From assembly GCA_015143295.1 (NCBI GenBank), contig CM026562.1, positions 3,100,001-3,164,000 of the forward strand: a DNA stretch of 64,000 nucleotides. Direction: 5' to 3'. Below, in pieces: positions 1 through 10,783 of this stretch (its first letter is position 1; every line of letters starts with the position of its first letter). This stretch comes from Tetracentron sinense (Eukaryota > Streptophyta > Magnoliopsida > Trochodendrales > Trochodendraceae). The notes below the pieces were generated by a model. It was not told the origin of the DNA and searched no databases. It worked only from the letters and a program-made list of their open reading frames with translations. Both the position numbers and the translations under genes were made by a program.

Positions 1-2
1 GT

Positions 3-119
3 GCTTCGGACATGGTTGACAGGTTGGAGAACGAAATTGCATGCCTCCATCAGCAAGTTCTAGATCTTGGGGGCAACCCTTCATCATTTGGTTATGGCTT
101 CCCAGATGGGCCTGTATAG
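3..119 (+). pseudogene. 3' end of extra ORF upstream of gag
   Basis: An open frame enters from the left edge and ends at TAG 117-119, giving 38 residues with a short heptad-like stretch (DMVDRLENEIACLHQQVLDL) that looks like the end of a coiled coil. It lies about 280 bp before the gag start and in another frame. Tat/Ogre elements often carry an additional ORF between the 5' LTR and gag, and this position fits. Its function is not known to me and the body of the ORF is off window. Confidence 0.5.
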
Positions 120-396
120 GGTTGAGTCATTTTCTTTTTGTCTTCCGTTGTTTTTCTTTATTTTCTTTTAGGTCAGTGTTGTCTTAAAATCACACAAACA
201 CTTGCATATATAAAGAAGTGATTTTCAACTTTTTGCTGTTAAATCATGCATTCATGTTTAATCGTTACATCTTTCTCAGTGTTGCATGAAACAACGTATT
301 ATCACTCGTTCTGTATCTCGTGCCCTTGCCCAAGCTGCGATAATAGATCTGGACAGTCCTGAAGTCGCAGATTAGTCCTCTCAAAGTTCAGCAGAC

Positions 397-2071
397 ATGA
401 CTGCTCCCAACAATCGTCTGGATTCGAGTACAGATCAGCTTGTACAAGCACATGACCATGAGATACATGGGATGAAAGCCCAATTGGACAGTATTCAGGA
501 AACCTTGCAGGCTCTGATGGCTTTACAACTTAACAAACCTACTCACCAACCAGAAGCCGGACCATTTCAACCCGAACAGCCTAGAACTTCATTCCAACCG
601 GAAAGTTTTCAGCCAAACCAACCCGGAATTGGAACCTTTGGGCATCAACCAGACCAGTCAGGGTTTAGACCTTTCCAACCAGATCAACCCTCTTCATGAT
701 CAGCCGGGTGAGGATGGTGATTTTGACTACACCCGATTTGATGGAAAAACTGGCGAGGCTGTGCGCTGCGACCATCACAATCCAAAAATGTCACAGGATT
801 CTGAGTTATTGGTGTCTCTCAAGAGCCAACAAGAAGAAATTCGTCAACTGAAAGAGATGATGAAAAAAATGCAAGGGGCATCATCCTCCTCTATAGGGAT
901 AACTCTGGATGACCTACTCTTCTCCTCTGATGCTTTGGTTCCCTCTGACTTTCGAGTGCCAAAATTCACTAAATATGGGGGCAAAGGGTGTCCGAAAGAG
1001 CATCTACAGTTGTATGTGGGAGACATGATGGCTTCCAGAGATAAACCATCATATCTTATCCAATATTTCCAGAAAAGTCTGAAAGATGCCGCTCTCAGAT
1101 GGTGGCTTTCGATTGATAAGAAGCGGATTACTAGTTGGCAAGATGTGATCGATCTCTTCATCGATCAATTTTCTTTTAACTTGGAGGTGCTCCCTCAAAA
1201 AAGTGATCTAGGGCAACTGTCTCAAAAGAATAATGAATCATTCATTGAGTATGCCGCTAGATGGAGAGAAATGGCGTCAAGACTATCAGTACAGTTATCA
1301 AAGGAAGAAATGGCTTCTACCTTTTTGGGAACCTTAAAGCAACCATATTCGACACTGATGATAACTCTACCGGCAACCGATTTCAAGGTAATTGTCGAGA
1401 CAGGGGCAAGAATTGAAACGACTGTTAAAAATGGTACTATACATGCCAGTCTTAGCCATACATCTCCGAGGTCAAGTGCTCCATTTAACAGGAATAATGG
1501 ACAAAAGGATACCAGGAAAAGAGAAGAAGTTAATTAGATCGCGCCAAGCGCACCCTTGATGTTGACTGCCCCACCAATCCAACAACATCCCCGACCTCAA
1601 AACCCTCAGTCGGTAAGGCAAAATCAGTATCAACAGGCGCGTTAGCCAGTGAGAAACCCTCAAAGAAATTTTACTCCTTTGCCCTACTCTTTAAGCCAGC
1701 TGTTGACTTTCCTCCTCAAAAAGGACCTTATAGCTCTGAAAGGACAAACTCCTCTTGTTCCGATTGATAAACAATCTCGGAATTACCATGCTCATCATTA
1801 TTGTGCATATCATCGAGGCCCAGGTCATGATACAGATGTGTGCTATGATCTTAGGCATGCAATTCAGAATTTGCTAGAAGAAGGAAAAGTCAAATTTGCA
1901 CCTGGAAATACTAGCATCATTCAAGCTCCTCTCCCCCCACATCAAGGACAGATTAATTTTCTGAGCGGGGATGAGTCTGATGTGAATATGGTTGAGATTG
2001 GTGAGCTGTCAGAGATAAACGATGCTATTCGTCCTTCATACCGAGCCCCAGTTCGAATCTCATATCCTTAG
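397..2071 (+). pseudogene. gag: Retrotransposon gag (frameshifted, with stops)
   Basis: Gag forms the virus-like particle and packages element RNA. The ORF opens at ATG 397 in frame 1 with a coiled-coil-like N-terminus and a Pro/Gln/Phe-rich repeat (variants of FQPxQP). The reading frame moves to frame 2 between about 629 and 699, so a frameshift mutation lies there. Frame 2 carries the retrotransposon gag core, roughly 950-1400 (WWLSIDKKRITSWQDV; FIEYAARWREMA). Two TAG stops (1535-1537 and 1643-1645) interrupt it. The knuckle CAYHRGPGHDTDVC, about 1804-1845, follows, then LRHAIQNLLEEGKVKF, which is typical of the Tat lineage. A third TAG lies at 2069-2071. All blocks after the shift share one frame, so these are point mutations in one ancestral ORF. 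Confidence 0.85.
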
Positions 2072-2074
2072 TCT

Positions 2075-3820
2075 TTGTCGTCTCTTGAATCCCCAGTTCT
2101 TCAACCCATTCAAATACCTTGCATGTCACCAATCCAGTCATCTACTATTCATCCTATTCAGCTTCCTATACAAATCCCTTTTATTCCTGTTGAAAAAGAA
2201 AAAATTGTTTATACTATCCCTTGCCCTGCTGGTTGGCCAACAACCCCAGTTGTATCATCTCTACCACGACCCCTTGGTAAAGGTCCAGTCCAGATTCCAT
2301 ACGTTCCAGCACCAATCCATCCTCTTAATTGTTTACCTGCCCCTCCATCTCTCATTCTGGAAAATGAAAAAATCACTGCAATAACCAGGTCAGGAAGAGT
2401 CTACCAGCAACCTGAAATTGAGCAGCCTAAGTCCAAGGGCAAGGAGCAATACCTGAATCCTGAGCAACAAAAAGAAGAAGATGCTGCATTGTTGAAAATT
2501 TTGGAGAAAGCAAAGGAATATAATATTGCCCATCAACTCACGAAGCTCCCGGCTCAAATTTCAGTGATGGGACTACTCTTAACTTCAGAGCATCATCGAG
2601 AGTAATTGCTCAGGGTGTTTAACAACGCTCATGTCACAAAGGATATAACACCTAAGCGTTTGGGGCAACTGGTAGGTCAGATTCTGGAACCAAAGACCAT
2701 TACCTTCAATGAAGAGGAAATTCCAGACAGTGATAAAGAACACACCAGAGCTCTTTACATCTCAGTGCAGTGCAGGGGTAAAACACTTTCAGCAGTTTTG
2801 GTAGATAATAGGTCTGGTTTGAATGTTTGTACATTAACTAATTTGGAAGGTTTGGGAATGGATATCAGTCATGTCAAGAAAAGGCCTATGACAATTAGAG
2901 CTTTCGACAATTCAACTCGTCAAAATTTGGGAGACGTTGACTTAAACATTTCCATTGGGCCATCAGAATTCTTGACCAATTTCCAAGTGGTTAATGTGCC
3001 AGCTTCTTTTACTCTTCTTCTTGGAAGGCCGTGGATCCATATGGCCGGAGCCGTCCCGTCATCACTCCATCAAAGGATTAAGTTCATTCAAGGCGACCAG
3101 TTGATTGTGATTCCGACAGAGTCTTTGGCAAATACCTTTGGGGATGTCCAAGAATTGGGACAAGGGGCAGCTTTTATGACTTATCAGTTTGAGGAAGTTA
3201 CTTGTATTGCTCAGCTGGAAAGCAAAAAAGATGAATATATACCAGCAGCAGTGAGGATCATGGCAAAAATGAAGTACAGACCTGGTTTGGGTTTGGGCGC
3301 CCACCAGCAAGGAATGAAGAAGCGGTATGTAGCACCTCGCTACACACCTCGTTTCGGAATAGGGTACAAACCAGAGTTGGAAGATTTCTTGAACAAGCTG
3401 ACTAAAGGAAAATCATCAGTGAAGTCGATGCCTCCACCTCCCCTATCTGTTACCTTTCCTACCAGTACTCCCAGGCCATCTGATTTTGAAATTTATAAAA
3501 ACCTTCCCTTTGAAGAGTCAGACCCAGAGCCAACCGTCCACCCTGCACCTAAACCTCAGCCAAAGGACGATCCTGCAAGGTTTCTTGAAATGTTCGAGGT
3601 GGCTCAATTGTTTGAAGAACTCGCTGTTGAAGATGCAGTCCAGATGGATTACGCGGCAGAGGAACAAGTGTGCACCCTCTCCAGTGCTTCGCAAGCATCA
3701 TCCAGTTCTGTTCCGCTCATACGAGCCAGTTCTTCTCCTCTCGTATGGTGGACCGATCCCATCACAGTTGAAGCAGCCAGAGGAAGGCAGGGAAAGAAGG
3801 TCGGACTAGTCAGATCATGA
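2075..3820 (+). pseudogene. Retrotransposon protease region with G-patch-like stretch
   Basis: This continues the gag frame (frame 2). It has a Pro-rich linker to the TAA at 2603-2605, then the protease domain. The retropepsin motif reads VLVDNRSGLNVC near 2799-2834. The usual D-N-G-S is D-N-R-S here, a change at a conserved glycine that should weaken or abolish activity. The flap and the LLLGRPWIH motif (about 3017-3043) are still readable. A G-patch-like stretch follows (IMAKMKYRPGLGLG, about 3256-3300), as known in Tat-lineage polyproteins. The frame ends at TGA 3818-3820, 18 nt past a possible splice donor. Confidence 0.82.
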
Positions 3821-4169
3821 CCCAGTTTCTTTTCTTTATTTGTTCTCTTCATCTTTAGGTCAAAAAGAGAAAAACCAAAAAAATTTTATTTTCTAGGCGG
3901 CTTTGTTGATCATTTCAAAATAGTCAATAGTCTTTTGCTTTACGCATCTTTGTAAATATTACAAAACATCAGAAAATCAATGAAATTCATCATTTTATTT
4001 GTCTCAAGACTTGTTTCCTTTTGTATATACATAAAATTTTGGCTCATGATGGTATGACCTAAGTCTCCAAAAAAGACTTAGTGATCTGAAGTCACCAAAA
4101 ATCAAAAAAAAGTTTTAAAAAAAAAAAAAAAACACTCAAATACTAAGACCGAGCTTATTGGTTTGCCAG
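3800..4169. other. Probable retrotransposon intron between protease and RT
   Basis: No coding frame spans this interval. It contains stops, an AT-rich stretch and an A16 tract. A possible donor AAG|GTCGGA lies at 3799/3800 and an acceptor TTTGCCAG|GG ends at 4169. TACTAAG, close to the plant branch-point consensus, is at 4141-4147, 22 bases before the acceptor. Removing these 370 nt would join codon to codon (phase 0 on both sides) and skip the TGA at 3818. Ogre elements are known to splice out an intron at this place. The donor sequence is weak, so the exact 5' end is uncertain. The intron lies on the plus strand. Confidence 0.5.
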
Positions 4170-7100
4170 GGAATTGTCCAGGACAAAGCTAATTCTAAAC
4201 ATGAAATCAATCTTGAACTTCTGGAAGTAGAGTATGACGAAGTGGAAGAAGAGGAACCTCCACAAGAGATCCTCGACCTCCTTGAACAGTACGAAGGGAT
4301 ATGTAAACCTAATGAGGAGGACACCGAGACCATAAATCTCGGATCCGAAGATGATCCTAAGTGTGTAAAGATTGGCACTACAATGAGTCCTGAGCAAAGG
4401 AGCGCTATGATTGACTTCCTCAAAAGTTACATTGATGTATTTGCTTGGTCATATGCGGACATGCCCGGCCTTGATCCAGACTTAGTAGTCCACAGATTGC
4501 CATTGAACCCAGGGGTAAAACCAGTTAAGCAGAAGCTCAGGCGGTTAAGGCCAGAATGGTCTCAAAAGGTTAAAGAGGAGATCGAAAAGCAAATAAGTGC
4601 AGGTTTTCTAGCAGTGGCGACGTACCCAGAATGGCTGGCTAATATCGTACCAGTGCCTAAGAAAGATGGCAAAGTCAGAATGTGCATTGACTATAGAAAC
4701 TTGAACAAGGCTAGTCCAAAAGATAATTTTCCACTTCCTCACATAGATATCCTTGTCGATAACACAGCCGGACATGAAACCCTATCTTTCATGGATGGGT
4801 TCTCAGGATATAATCAGATCAAAATGGCCGAAGAGGATATGGAAAAGACCTCGTTCATTACCCCATGGGGCACCTTCTGTTACAAGGTCATGCCATTTGG
4901 GCTCAAGAATGCAGGGGCAACGTATCAAAGAGCAATGACAGCATTATTTCATGATATGATGCACAAGAGTACAGAGGTTTATGTAGACGACATGATTGTC
5001 AAATCCCCATTAGCTAAAGATCATCCAGAAGACTTGAAGAAATTATGTGACAGGCTCAGAGTCTTTGGTTTAAGGCTAAATCCAGCAAAATATACGTTTG
5101 GAACAACGTCAGGAAAACTTCTTGGTTTCATTGTCAGTAAAAGAGGAATTGAAGTTGATCCAGCTAAAGCAAGAGCTATCATCGAGATGCCTACACCTCA
5201 GACAGAAAAAGAAATTCGAGGATTTCTGGGCAGGATTCAGTATATCAGTCGTTTTATTGCACAGCTTACTCCGATTTGTGAGCCGATTTTCAAATTTCTT
5301 AGAAAGAATGTGCCGACAGTCTGGTCAGATGAATGTCAACAAGCCTTTGATAAGATCAAGCAATATCTTCTCAATCCACCCGTGCTTGTCCCTCTAACAC
5401 CCGGACGACCACTTTTAATGTACATCTCCATCCAAAAGACTTCAATGGGTTGTGTGCTAGCTCAGCATGATGAATCAGGCAGAAAGGAACAGGCCATTTA
5501 TTACATCAGTAAGCGTTTGCATGAATACAAAGAGAAGTAAAATGCATTAGAGAGGACTTGTCTAGCATTGGTTTGGGCTACCCAGCGCTTACGACATTAC
5601 TTATTGTCCTACCCTGTGATTTTGGTATCAAGAATGGATCCACTCAAGTACTTACTGGAGAAGCCTACTACTTCAGGAAGAACAGCCAGATGGCTCATGA
5701 TGTTATCAGAATTTGACATCACATACATGACGCAGAAATCAATCAAGGGGCAAGCAATTGCTGATCATTTGGCATATAACCCATCGTCCGACTATGTTTC
5801 AGTGCATGACCAGTTTCCGGATGAAGCTATTTTAAGTTTAGAACCAGAAGATCCTGATTATATTGGATGGGAGATGTACTTTGATGGAGCTGCAAACCAA
5901 CATGGGAATGGGGCAGGAGCAGTCTTAATCTCGCCAAGAGGAGCTCATCTTCCTATCTCAGTCAAGCTAAAGTTCAGATGTTCAAATAATGCTGCAGAAT
6001 ACGAGGCATGTATAGCTGGACTCAGAGAAGCACATTGTATTGGCATAGAAGAGATTGATGTTTATGGTGATTCATCACTGGTAATTTGTCAAGCTAATGA
6101 GTCATGGGAAATCAAGGAAGAAAAGTTGATTCCGTATCTGGCATGCCTTAATGTTTTGATCACTAAGTTCAAGAGAATCACTTTCAATCACAGGTGCAGG
6201 ACGCATAACAGATTCGCCGATGCTCTTGCAACCCTAGCTGCGATGGTGAAATTTCCTAAAGGAAATCTGATTTGGCCTATTGAGATTCAGCAACAAGACC
6301 AACCAGCTTATTGTCTAGTTATAGAAGAGCGCCCAGATGACAAGTCATGGTACACAGATATCAAGCAATACTTGGATGACGGCACTTTTCCTCTGGAAGT
6401 CACCAAAACAGATCGTCGAGCAATCAGAAGACTCTCTATCCAGTTTGTTCTCTCAGGAGGAGTGTTATACAAGAGGTCACCCAATTTGATTTGGTTGAGA
6501 TGCCTTGATAAAAAGGAAGCAGCACAAGTGGTTGAAGAAGTTCACGGAGGAGTTTGCGGTCCCCACATGAACGGGTTAATGCTGTCAAAGAAGATTCTTA
6601 GATTGGGGTACTATTGGACTACTATGGAATCCGATTGCTGTCGTCATGTTCAAAAATGCCATCAATGCCAGATTTACGCAGACCGAATCAATGCACCACC
6701 TACTACATTGCACAATCTTACTGCACCTTGGCCTTTCTCAGCTTGGGGCATAGACGTCATTGGGCCCATCACGCCGAAAGCATCAAACGGTCATCGGTTT
6801 ATTCTTGTTGCGATTGATTATTTCACAAAATGGGTTGAAGCGGCCTCTTTTGCTAATGTCACAGCCTCAGTTGTCCAGCGATTCTTCAAAAAAGACATCA
6901 TTTGCAGATATGGGGTTCCGTATGAGATCGTCACAGATAATGCTCTTAATTTATGCAACAAAGGTATGACTGAACTCTGCCAAAGATTCAAAATCCAGCA
7001 TCATAATTCTACACCGTACAGACCTCAAGCCAATGGTGCAGTCGAAGCCGCAAACAAAAATTTGAAGCGAATCATCGAGAAAATGGCAATCAAGTATTCT

Positions 7101-7595
7101 GCATGGCATGAAATGCTTCCCTATGCACTCATGGCCTATCGAACATCGATTCGCACTTCGACTGGTGCGACACCATTCTCATTAGCATACGGTATGGAAG
7201 CTGTCTTGCCTATTGAGGTAGAAATTCCGTCATTACGAGTGCTAATGGAAGCAGAACTTGAAGAATCAGAATGGGCACAAGCCAGATACGAACAGTTGCA
7301 TCTGATTGAAGAAAAACGACTGAAAGCCATAGATCACTGTCAAGCCTATCAGAAGCGTATGGCTAGGGCATTTAATAAGAAGGTCAAGCCCAGAAATATT
7401 GAAATTGGTGACCTTGTTCTTCGGAAATTGTTGCCAAATCGTCCAGATCCTAGAGGAAAATTTACACCAAACTACGAAGGCCCATACATTGTCCGGGAAA
7501 AGTTCTCTGGAGGCGCCCTTCGACTTGGACAGATGGATGATGAGGATCTTCTTGAGCCAATCAACATAGATAAAGTTAAGAAGTATTATGCTTAG
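4170..7595 (+). pseudogene. pol: Retrotransposon pol: RT, two RNase H domains, integrase (one in-frame stop)
   Basis: One frame runs from the acceptor to TAG 7593-7595, broken only by TAA at 5538-5540 inside the first RNase H. RT is intact in outline (ANIVPVPKKDGKVRMCIDYR; YVDDMIVKS near 4977). The first RNase H has lost its leading catalytic Asp (LLMYISIQ where an LxxDAS-like motif is expected). A second, archaeal-type RNase H at about 5870-6250 keeps D-E-D-D candidates (YFDGA, NNAAEYEA, VYGDSS, NRFADALA). Integrase has the H-H-C-C zinc finger (HGGVCGPH ... CHQC) and the D, D, E core (WGIDVIGP; VTDNA; NGAVEAANK), then a GPY-type C-terminus (YEGPYIVREKFSGG). The double RNase H is known for Tat elements and supports the lineage call. 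No chromodomain is visible. Confidence 0.93.
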
Positions 7596-8130
7596 GATCC
7601 TATCTGATAATTGTTTGTACTCTTAGTTTCTTTGGGACATGATAGGAGGCCGTATTTGGTGCCTGCTCTCCCTATAAATCATGTAACACCTACAATATAT
7701 CAATAAAGTTCGTTAGTTAACCCTTCGAGCCTAATAACCTCTCTTTCAAAAACCTTTTATCGGGACACCTTGCACTTAGTCTGCTATGAACTACGTCATG
7801 ACCTGATCCTGAAAAGGGTACATAGGCAACCTGGAAATCAGGTGCGGTCAAATTTTCAAACCATTTGGACAAAGTAGCTCCAATTCAAAAAAAAAAAAAA
7901 AAAGGTTGATTGAAAGAAAAAGAAAAAAAATCAAGCAAGAGGTGTTCAAGAAAAGACAGAATTCCGATAAGCAGAAAGGATGTTCCAAACTTTTAGTTCC
8001 CTCAGCCAACGTTTCGTCCCATCTCAAGTCCTCCTAGATCCCTTAGAGACTACGAGTACAAGCAATTATCAGAATAGTATCCGAGGCAGAACACTGGCAT
8101 TCAAGGCAATGAAGGGAGTAAAGCCTCCAT
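7596..8130 (+). other. Retrotransposon 3' UTR, first part
   Basis: There is no coding potential here. It follows the pol stop directly and holds A-rich tracts (about 7887-7903 and 7915-7930) and ordinary-looking spacer up to the first repeat module. AATAAA at 7701-7706 is a possible internal polyadenylation signal. Confidence 0.6.
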
Positions 8131-8640
8131 CGCGGGCATGAGTGAAAACCGGAAACGGCCTCACTGCGCAAAAATTACGCGAACCCCAGCTCTAGTCTTG
8201 TGACTAGGGGCAAAAAAGGGAAAATAATTTGATCAATTTCGCAGGCATGAGTGAAAACCGGAAACGGCCTCATCGCGCAAAAATAATGCGAACCCTGTGA
8301 CTTGGTCATTCCAAGGGTAAAAAAAGGGAAAAAGTTGAAAGTGTTTCAAATAGCGAATTTTGTCAAAAACCATTTGTGCATCAGTTTTTCAGGCAATCAG
8401 AGCAGAATCGTACTTCAAATAAATCGCAGGCATGAGTGAAAATCGGAAACGGCCTCAATGCGCAAAAATTACGCGAACCCCAGTCCTAGTCTTGTGACTA
8501 GGGGCAAAAAAGGGAAAAAAGAAAAGATCTGATCAACTTCGCAGGCATGAGCGAAAACCAGCAATGGCCTCATCGCGCAAAAATTGTGCAGCCCGTGACT
8601 TGGTCATTCCAAGGGCAAAAAAGGGAAAAAGTTGATAGCA
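8131..8640 (+). repeat. Four structured repeat modules in ABAB order
   Basis: Four copies start near 8131 (A), 8240 (B), 8425 (A) and 8540 (B). Each opens with CGCAGGCATGAGTGAAAA or a variant, then the inverted motif CCG-GAAA-CGG (changed in the last copy), then GCGCAAAAATTACGCG or a variant. A modules end in a perfect stem CCTAGTC-TTGT-GACTAGG. B modules end in a different stem, CTTGG-TCATT-CCAAG. All end in AAAAAAGGGAAAA. The A-B pair is repeated at a spacing of about 295-300 bp. The modules are noncoding and lie in the element 3' UTR. Confidence 0.85.
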
Positions 8641-9109
8641 AAATCTGTAGAAGACCATTCACGCTTCACCTCTCAAGCAAACACATTTGTCTTAACAATC
8701 CATTTGTTCACAAGACTCTTTGTATTGCCAATCTAGCACGTGGTGAGACCAAACTTAGTTTTACTTATCCTGTACAATAATGATCAATAAAGTCCTGTTT
8801 TCTCTTGGTCATACTGTACTGTCCGAAAACACCAAATGTTTTCATGATCTCCAAATGCTACATCCAAAAGGCAATTCCCTTGCAAATTCGAAGGCAGAGT
8901 ATAGTATTTCGCATGGTTTCAAAGTCATCTTTCAAAATAAAATTCAACATTTTCAGAAAAATCAAAAATTTTATTTTGGGTTTCATGGTCTGACTACGGC
9001 GGTTTTCTTTCGCCAGCAATCATCACGGCAAATAACATCACATACAATCGCGGCTAAACAATGAAGCAGACACTACTCTAGCCAATCATATTTTTGTACA
9101 TTCTTCCAT
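8641..9109 (+). other. Retrotransposon 3' UTR, between the repeat blocks
   Basis: Spacer between the ABAB modules and the 37-bp array. Short open frames occur (for example around 8780-9064), but they have no recognisable domain and lie inside the noncoding 3' part of the element. I see nothing else. Confidence 0.5.
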
Positions 9110-9115
9110 CTGGTT

Positions 9116-10185
9116 GGTTGACATTCAAGGCGATGTCACTCTCCATCTCGTTGGTTGACATTCAAGGCGATGTCACCATCAATCCTTTCGGTTGACATTC
9201 AAGGCGATGTCATCCCCATCTCGTTGGTTGACATTCAAGGCGATGTCACCATCATTCCATTGGTTGATATTCAAGGCGATGTCACCATCAATCCTTTCGG
9301 TTGACATTCAAGGCGATGTCACCATCTATCTTGTTGGTTGACATTCAAGGCAATGTCACCATCAATCCTTTCGGTTGACGTTCAAGGCGATGTCACCCTC
9401 CATTTTGTTGGTTGACATTCAAGGCGATGTCACCATCAATCCTTTCGGTTGACATTGAAGGCGATGTCACTCCCCATCTCGTTGGTTGACATCCAAGGCG
9501 ATGTCACCATCAATCTTTTCGGTTGACATTCAAGGCGATGTCATCCCCCATCTCGTTGGTTGACATTCAAGGCGATGTCACCATCAATCTTTTCGGTTGA
9601 CATTCAAGGCGATGTCATCCCCCATCTCGTTGGTTGACATTCGAGGCGATGTCTGCTCCCCATCTTGTCGGTTGACATTGAAGGCGATGTCATCCTCTCT
9701 TTTATCGGTTGACATTGAAGGCGATGTCACCATCAATCCTTTCGGTTGACATTCAAGGCGATGTCACTATCTTTTTCGTTGGTTGACATTCAAGGCGATG
9801 TCACCATCAATCCTTTCGGTTGACATTCAAGGCGATGTCACCATCTATCTTGTTGGTTAACATTCAAGGCGATGTCACCATCAATCCTTTGGTTGACATT
9901 CAAGGCGATGTCACCATCAATCCTTTCGGTTGACGTTCAAGGCGATGTCACCATTTATCTCATTGGTTGACATTCAAGGCGATGTCACCATCAATCCTTT
10001 CGGTTGACATTGAAGGTGATGTCACTCCCCATCTCGTTGGTTGACATTCAAGGCGATGTCCGCTCCCCATCTCGTCGGTTGACATTCAAGGCGATGTCAT
10101 CCTCTCTTTTGTCGGTTGACATTGAAGGCGATGTCATCCTCTCTTTTGTCGGTTGACATTGAAGGTGATGTCACCATCAATCCCC
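9116..10185 (+). repeat. 37-bp tandem array, about 29 units
   Basis: The unit start GGTTGACAT recurs every 36-37 bp (9116, 9153, 9190, 9226 and so on to about 10152). Each unit carries the conserved core TGACATTCAAGGCGATGTCA, whose ends TGACAT and ATGTCA are perfect complements around an 8-nt loop. Between cores two spacer types tend to alternate, one like CCATCAATCCTTTC and the other like CCCCATCTCGTT, so much of the array has a 74-bp higher-order period. It sits in the 3' UTR of the Tat/Ogre-like element, where tandem arrays are common. No cas genes or unique spacers are present, so it is not a CRISPR array. Confidence 0.95.
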
Positions 10186-10501
10186 TCGCTCCGGACACTA
10201 TATCAGTCTCCATGCAGTAGGGTTCGCGAGCTCCCTTCAATCCATGTTTCGGTTACATTCATTTTCCCCAACAATCCATCAATCCATGGTCCATGTACAC
10301 CCATTTTCCCCAGCAGTCCTCCGCAATGAGCTCATAAACTACTATCCATCACTCCATCTATTGGTTTTGGCAAGTTTAACTAGGATTAGAATTTATTTAC
10401 CATTTCTTTCATCTTTGACTTTCATAAAGTTTTTCAGGTTTTCAGTGTGTAAAAATGACGGTGTTTCAGTCTTTGTCGTTCAATTGCCAGCACTCTCCGA
10501 C

Positions 10502-10510
10502 AAAGAGGGG
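10502..10510 (+). promoter_or_regulatory. Polypurine tract
   Basis: AAAGAGGGG lies four bases before the first TG of the LTR, where the primer for plus-strand DNA synthesis of an LTR retrotransposon is expected. Confidence 0.75.
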
Positions 10511-10772
10511 CAACTGTGAACACCCCATTTTTACACCCCCAAAACCCTTTTATTAATTTAATTTAATTTTGTTTTGTGAGCCTGAGTGTTGAGAGAGAGA
10601 GAGAGAGAGAGGCCCAAGATCATTTCCATAAACCCTTGATTAAAACCCCAAAATCCCAAAGCCTTAGACCCATATTTCCAAGTCCAAGACCAAGACCAAA
10701 CCCCATCCAATTCCTAAAAACCAAACCCCAAATTCAATCCAGGGTCTTCTAAAGCCCAAAAGCCCATACCCA

Positions 10773-10783
10773 TTTATATAAAA
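10773..10783 (+). promoter_or_regulatory. LTR TATA box
   Basis: TTTATATAAAA is the strongest TATA-like site in the LTR. It is 259 bp from the LTR start, and element transcription would begin near 10805-10815. Confidence 0.6.

Noticed and set aside
9116..10185. Regular 37-bp repeats suggest a CRISPR array
   Set aside because: Spacers fall into two repeated types rather than unique sequences, the host DNA is plant nuclear and the array lies in a retrotransposon 3' UTR.
10244..10519. Open frame up to the LTR border
   Set aside because: It lies in the element 3' UTR, runs into the polypurine tract and has no recognisable domain.
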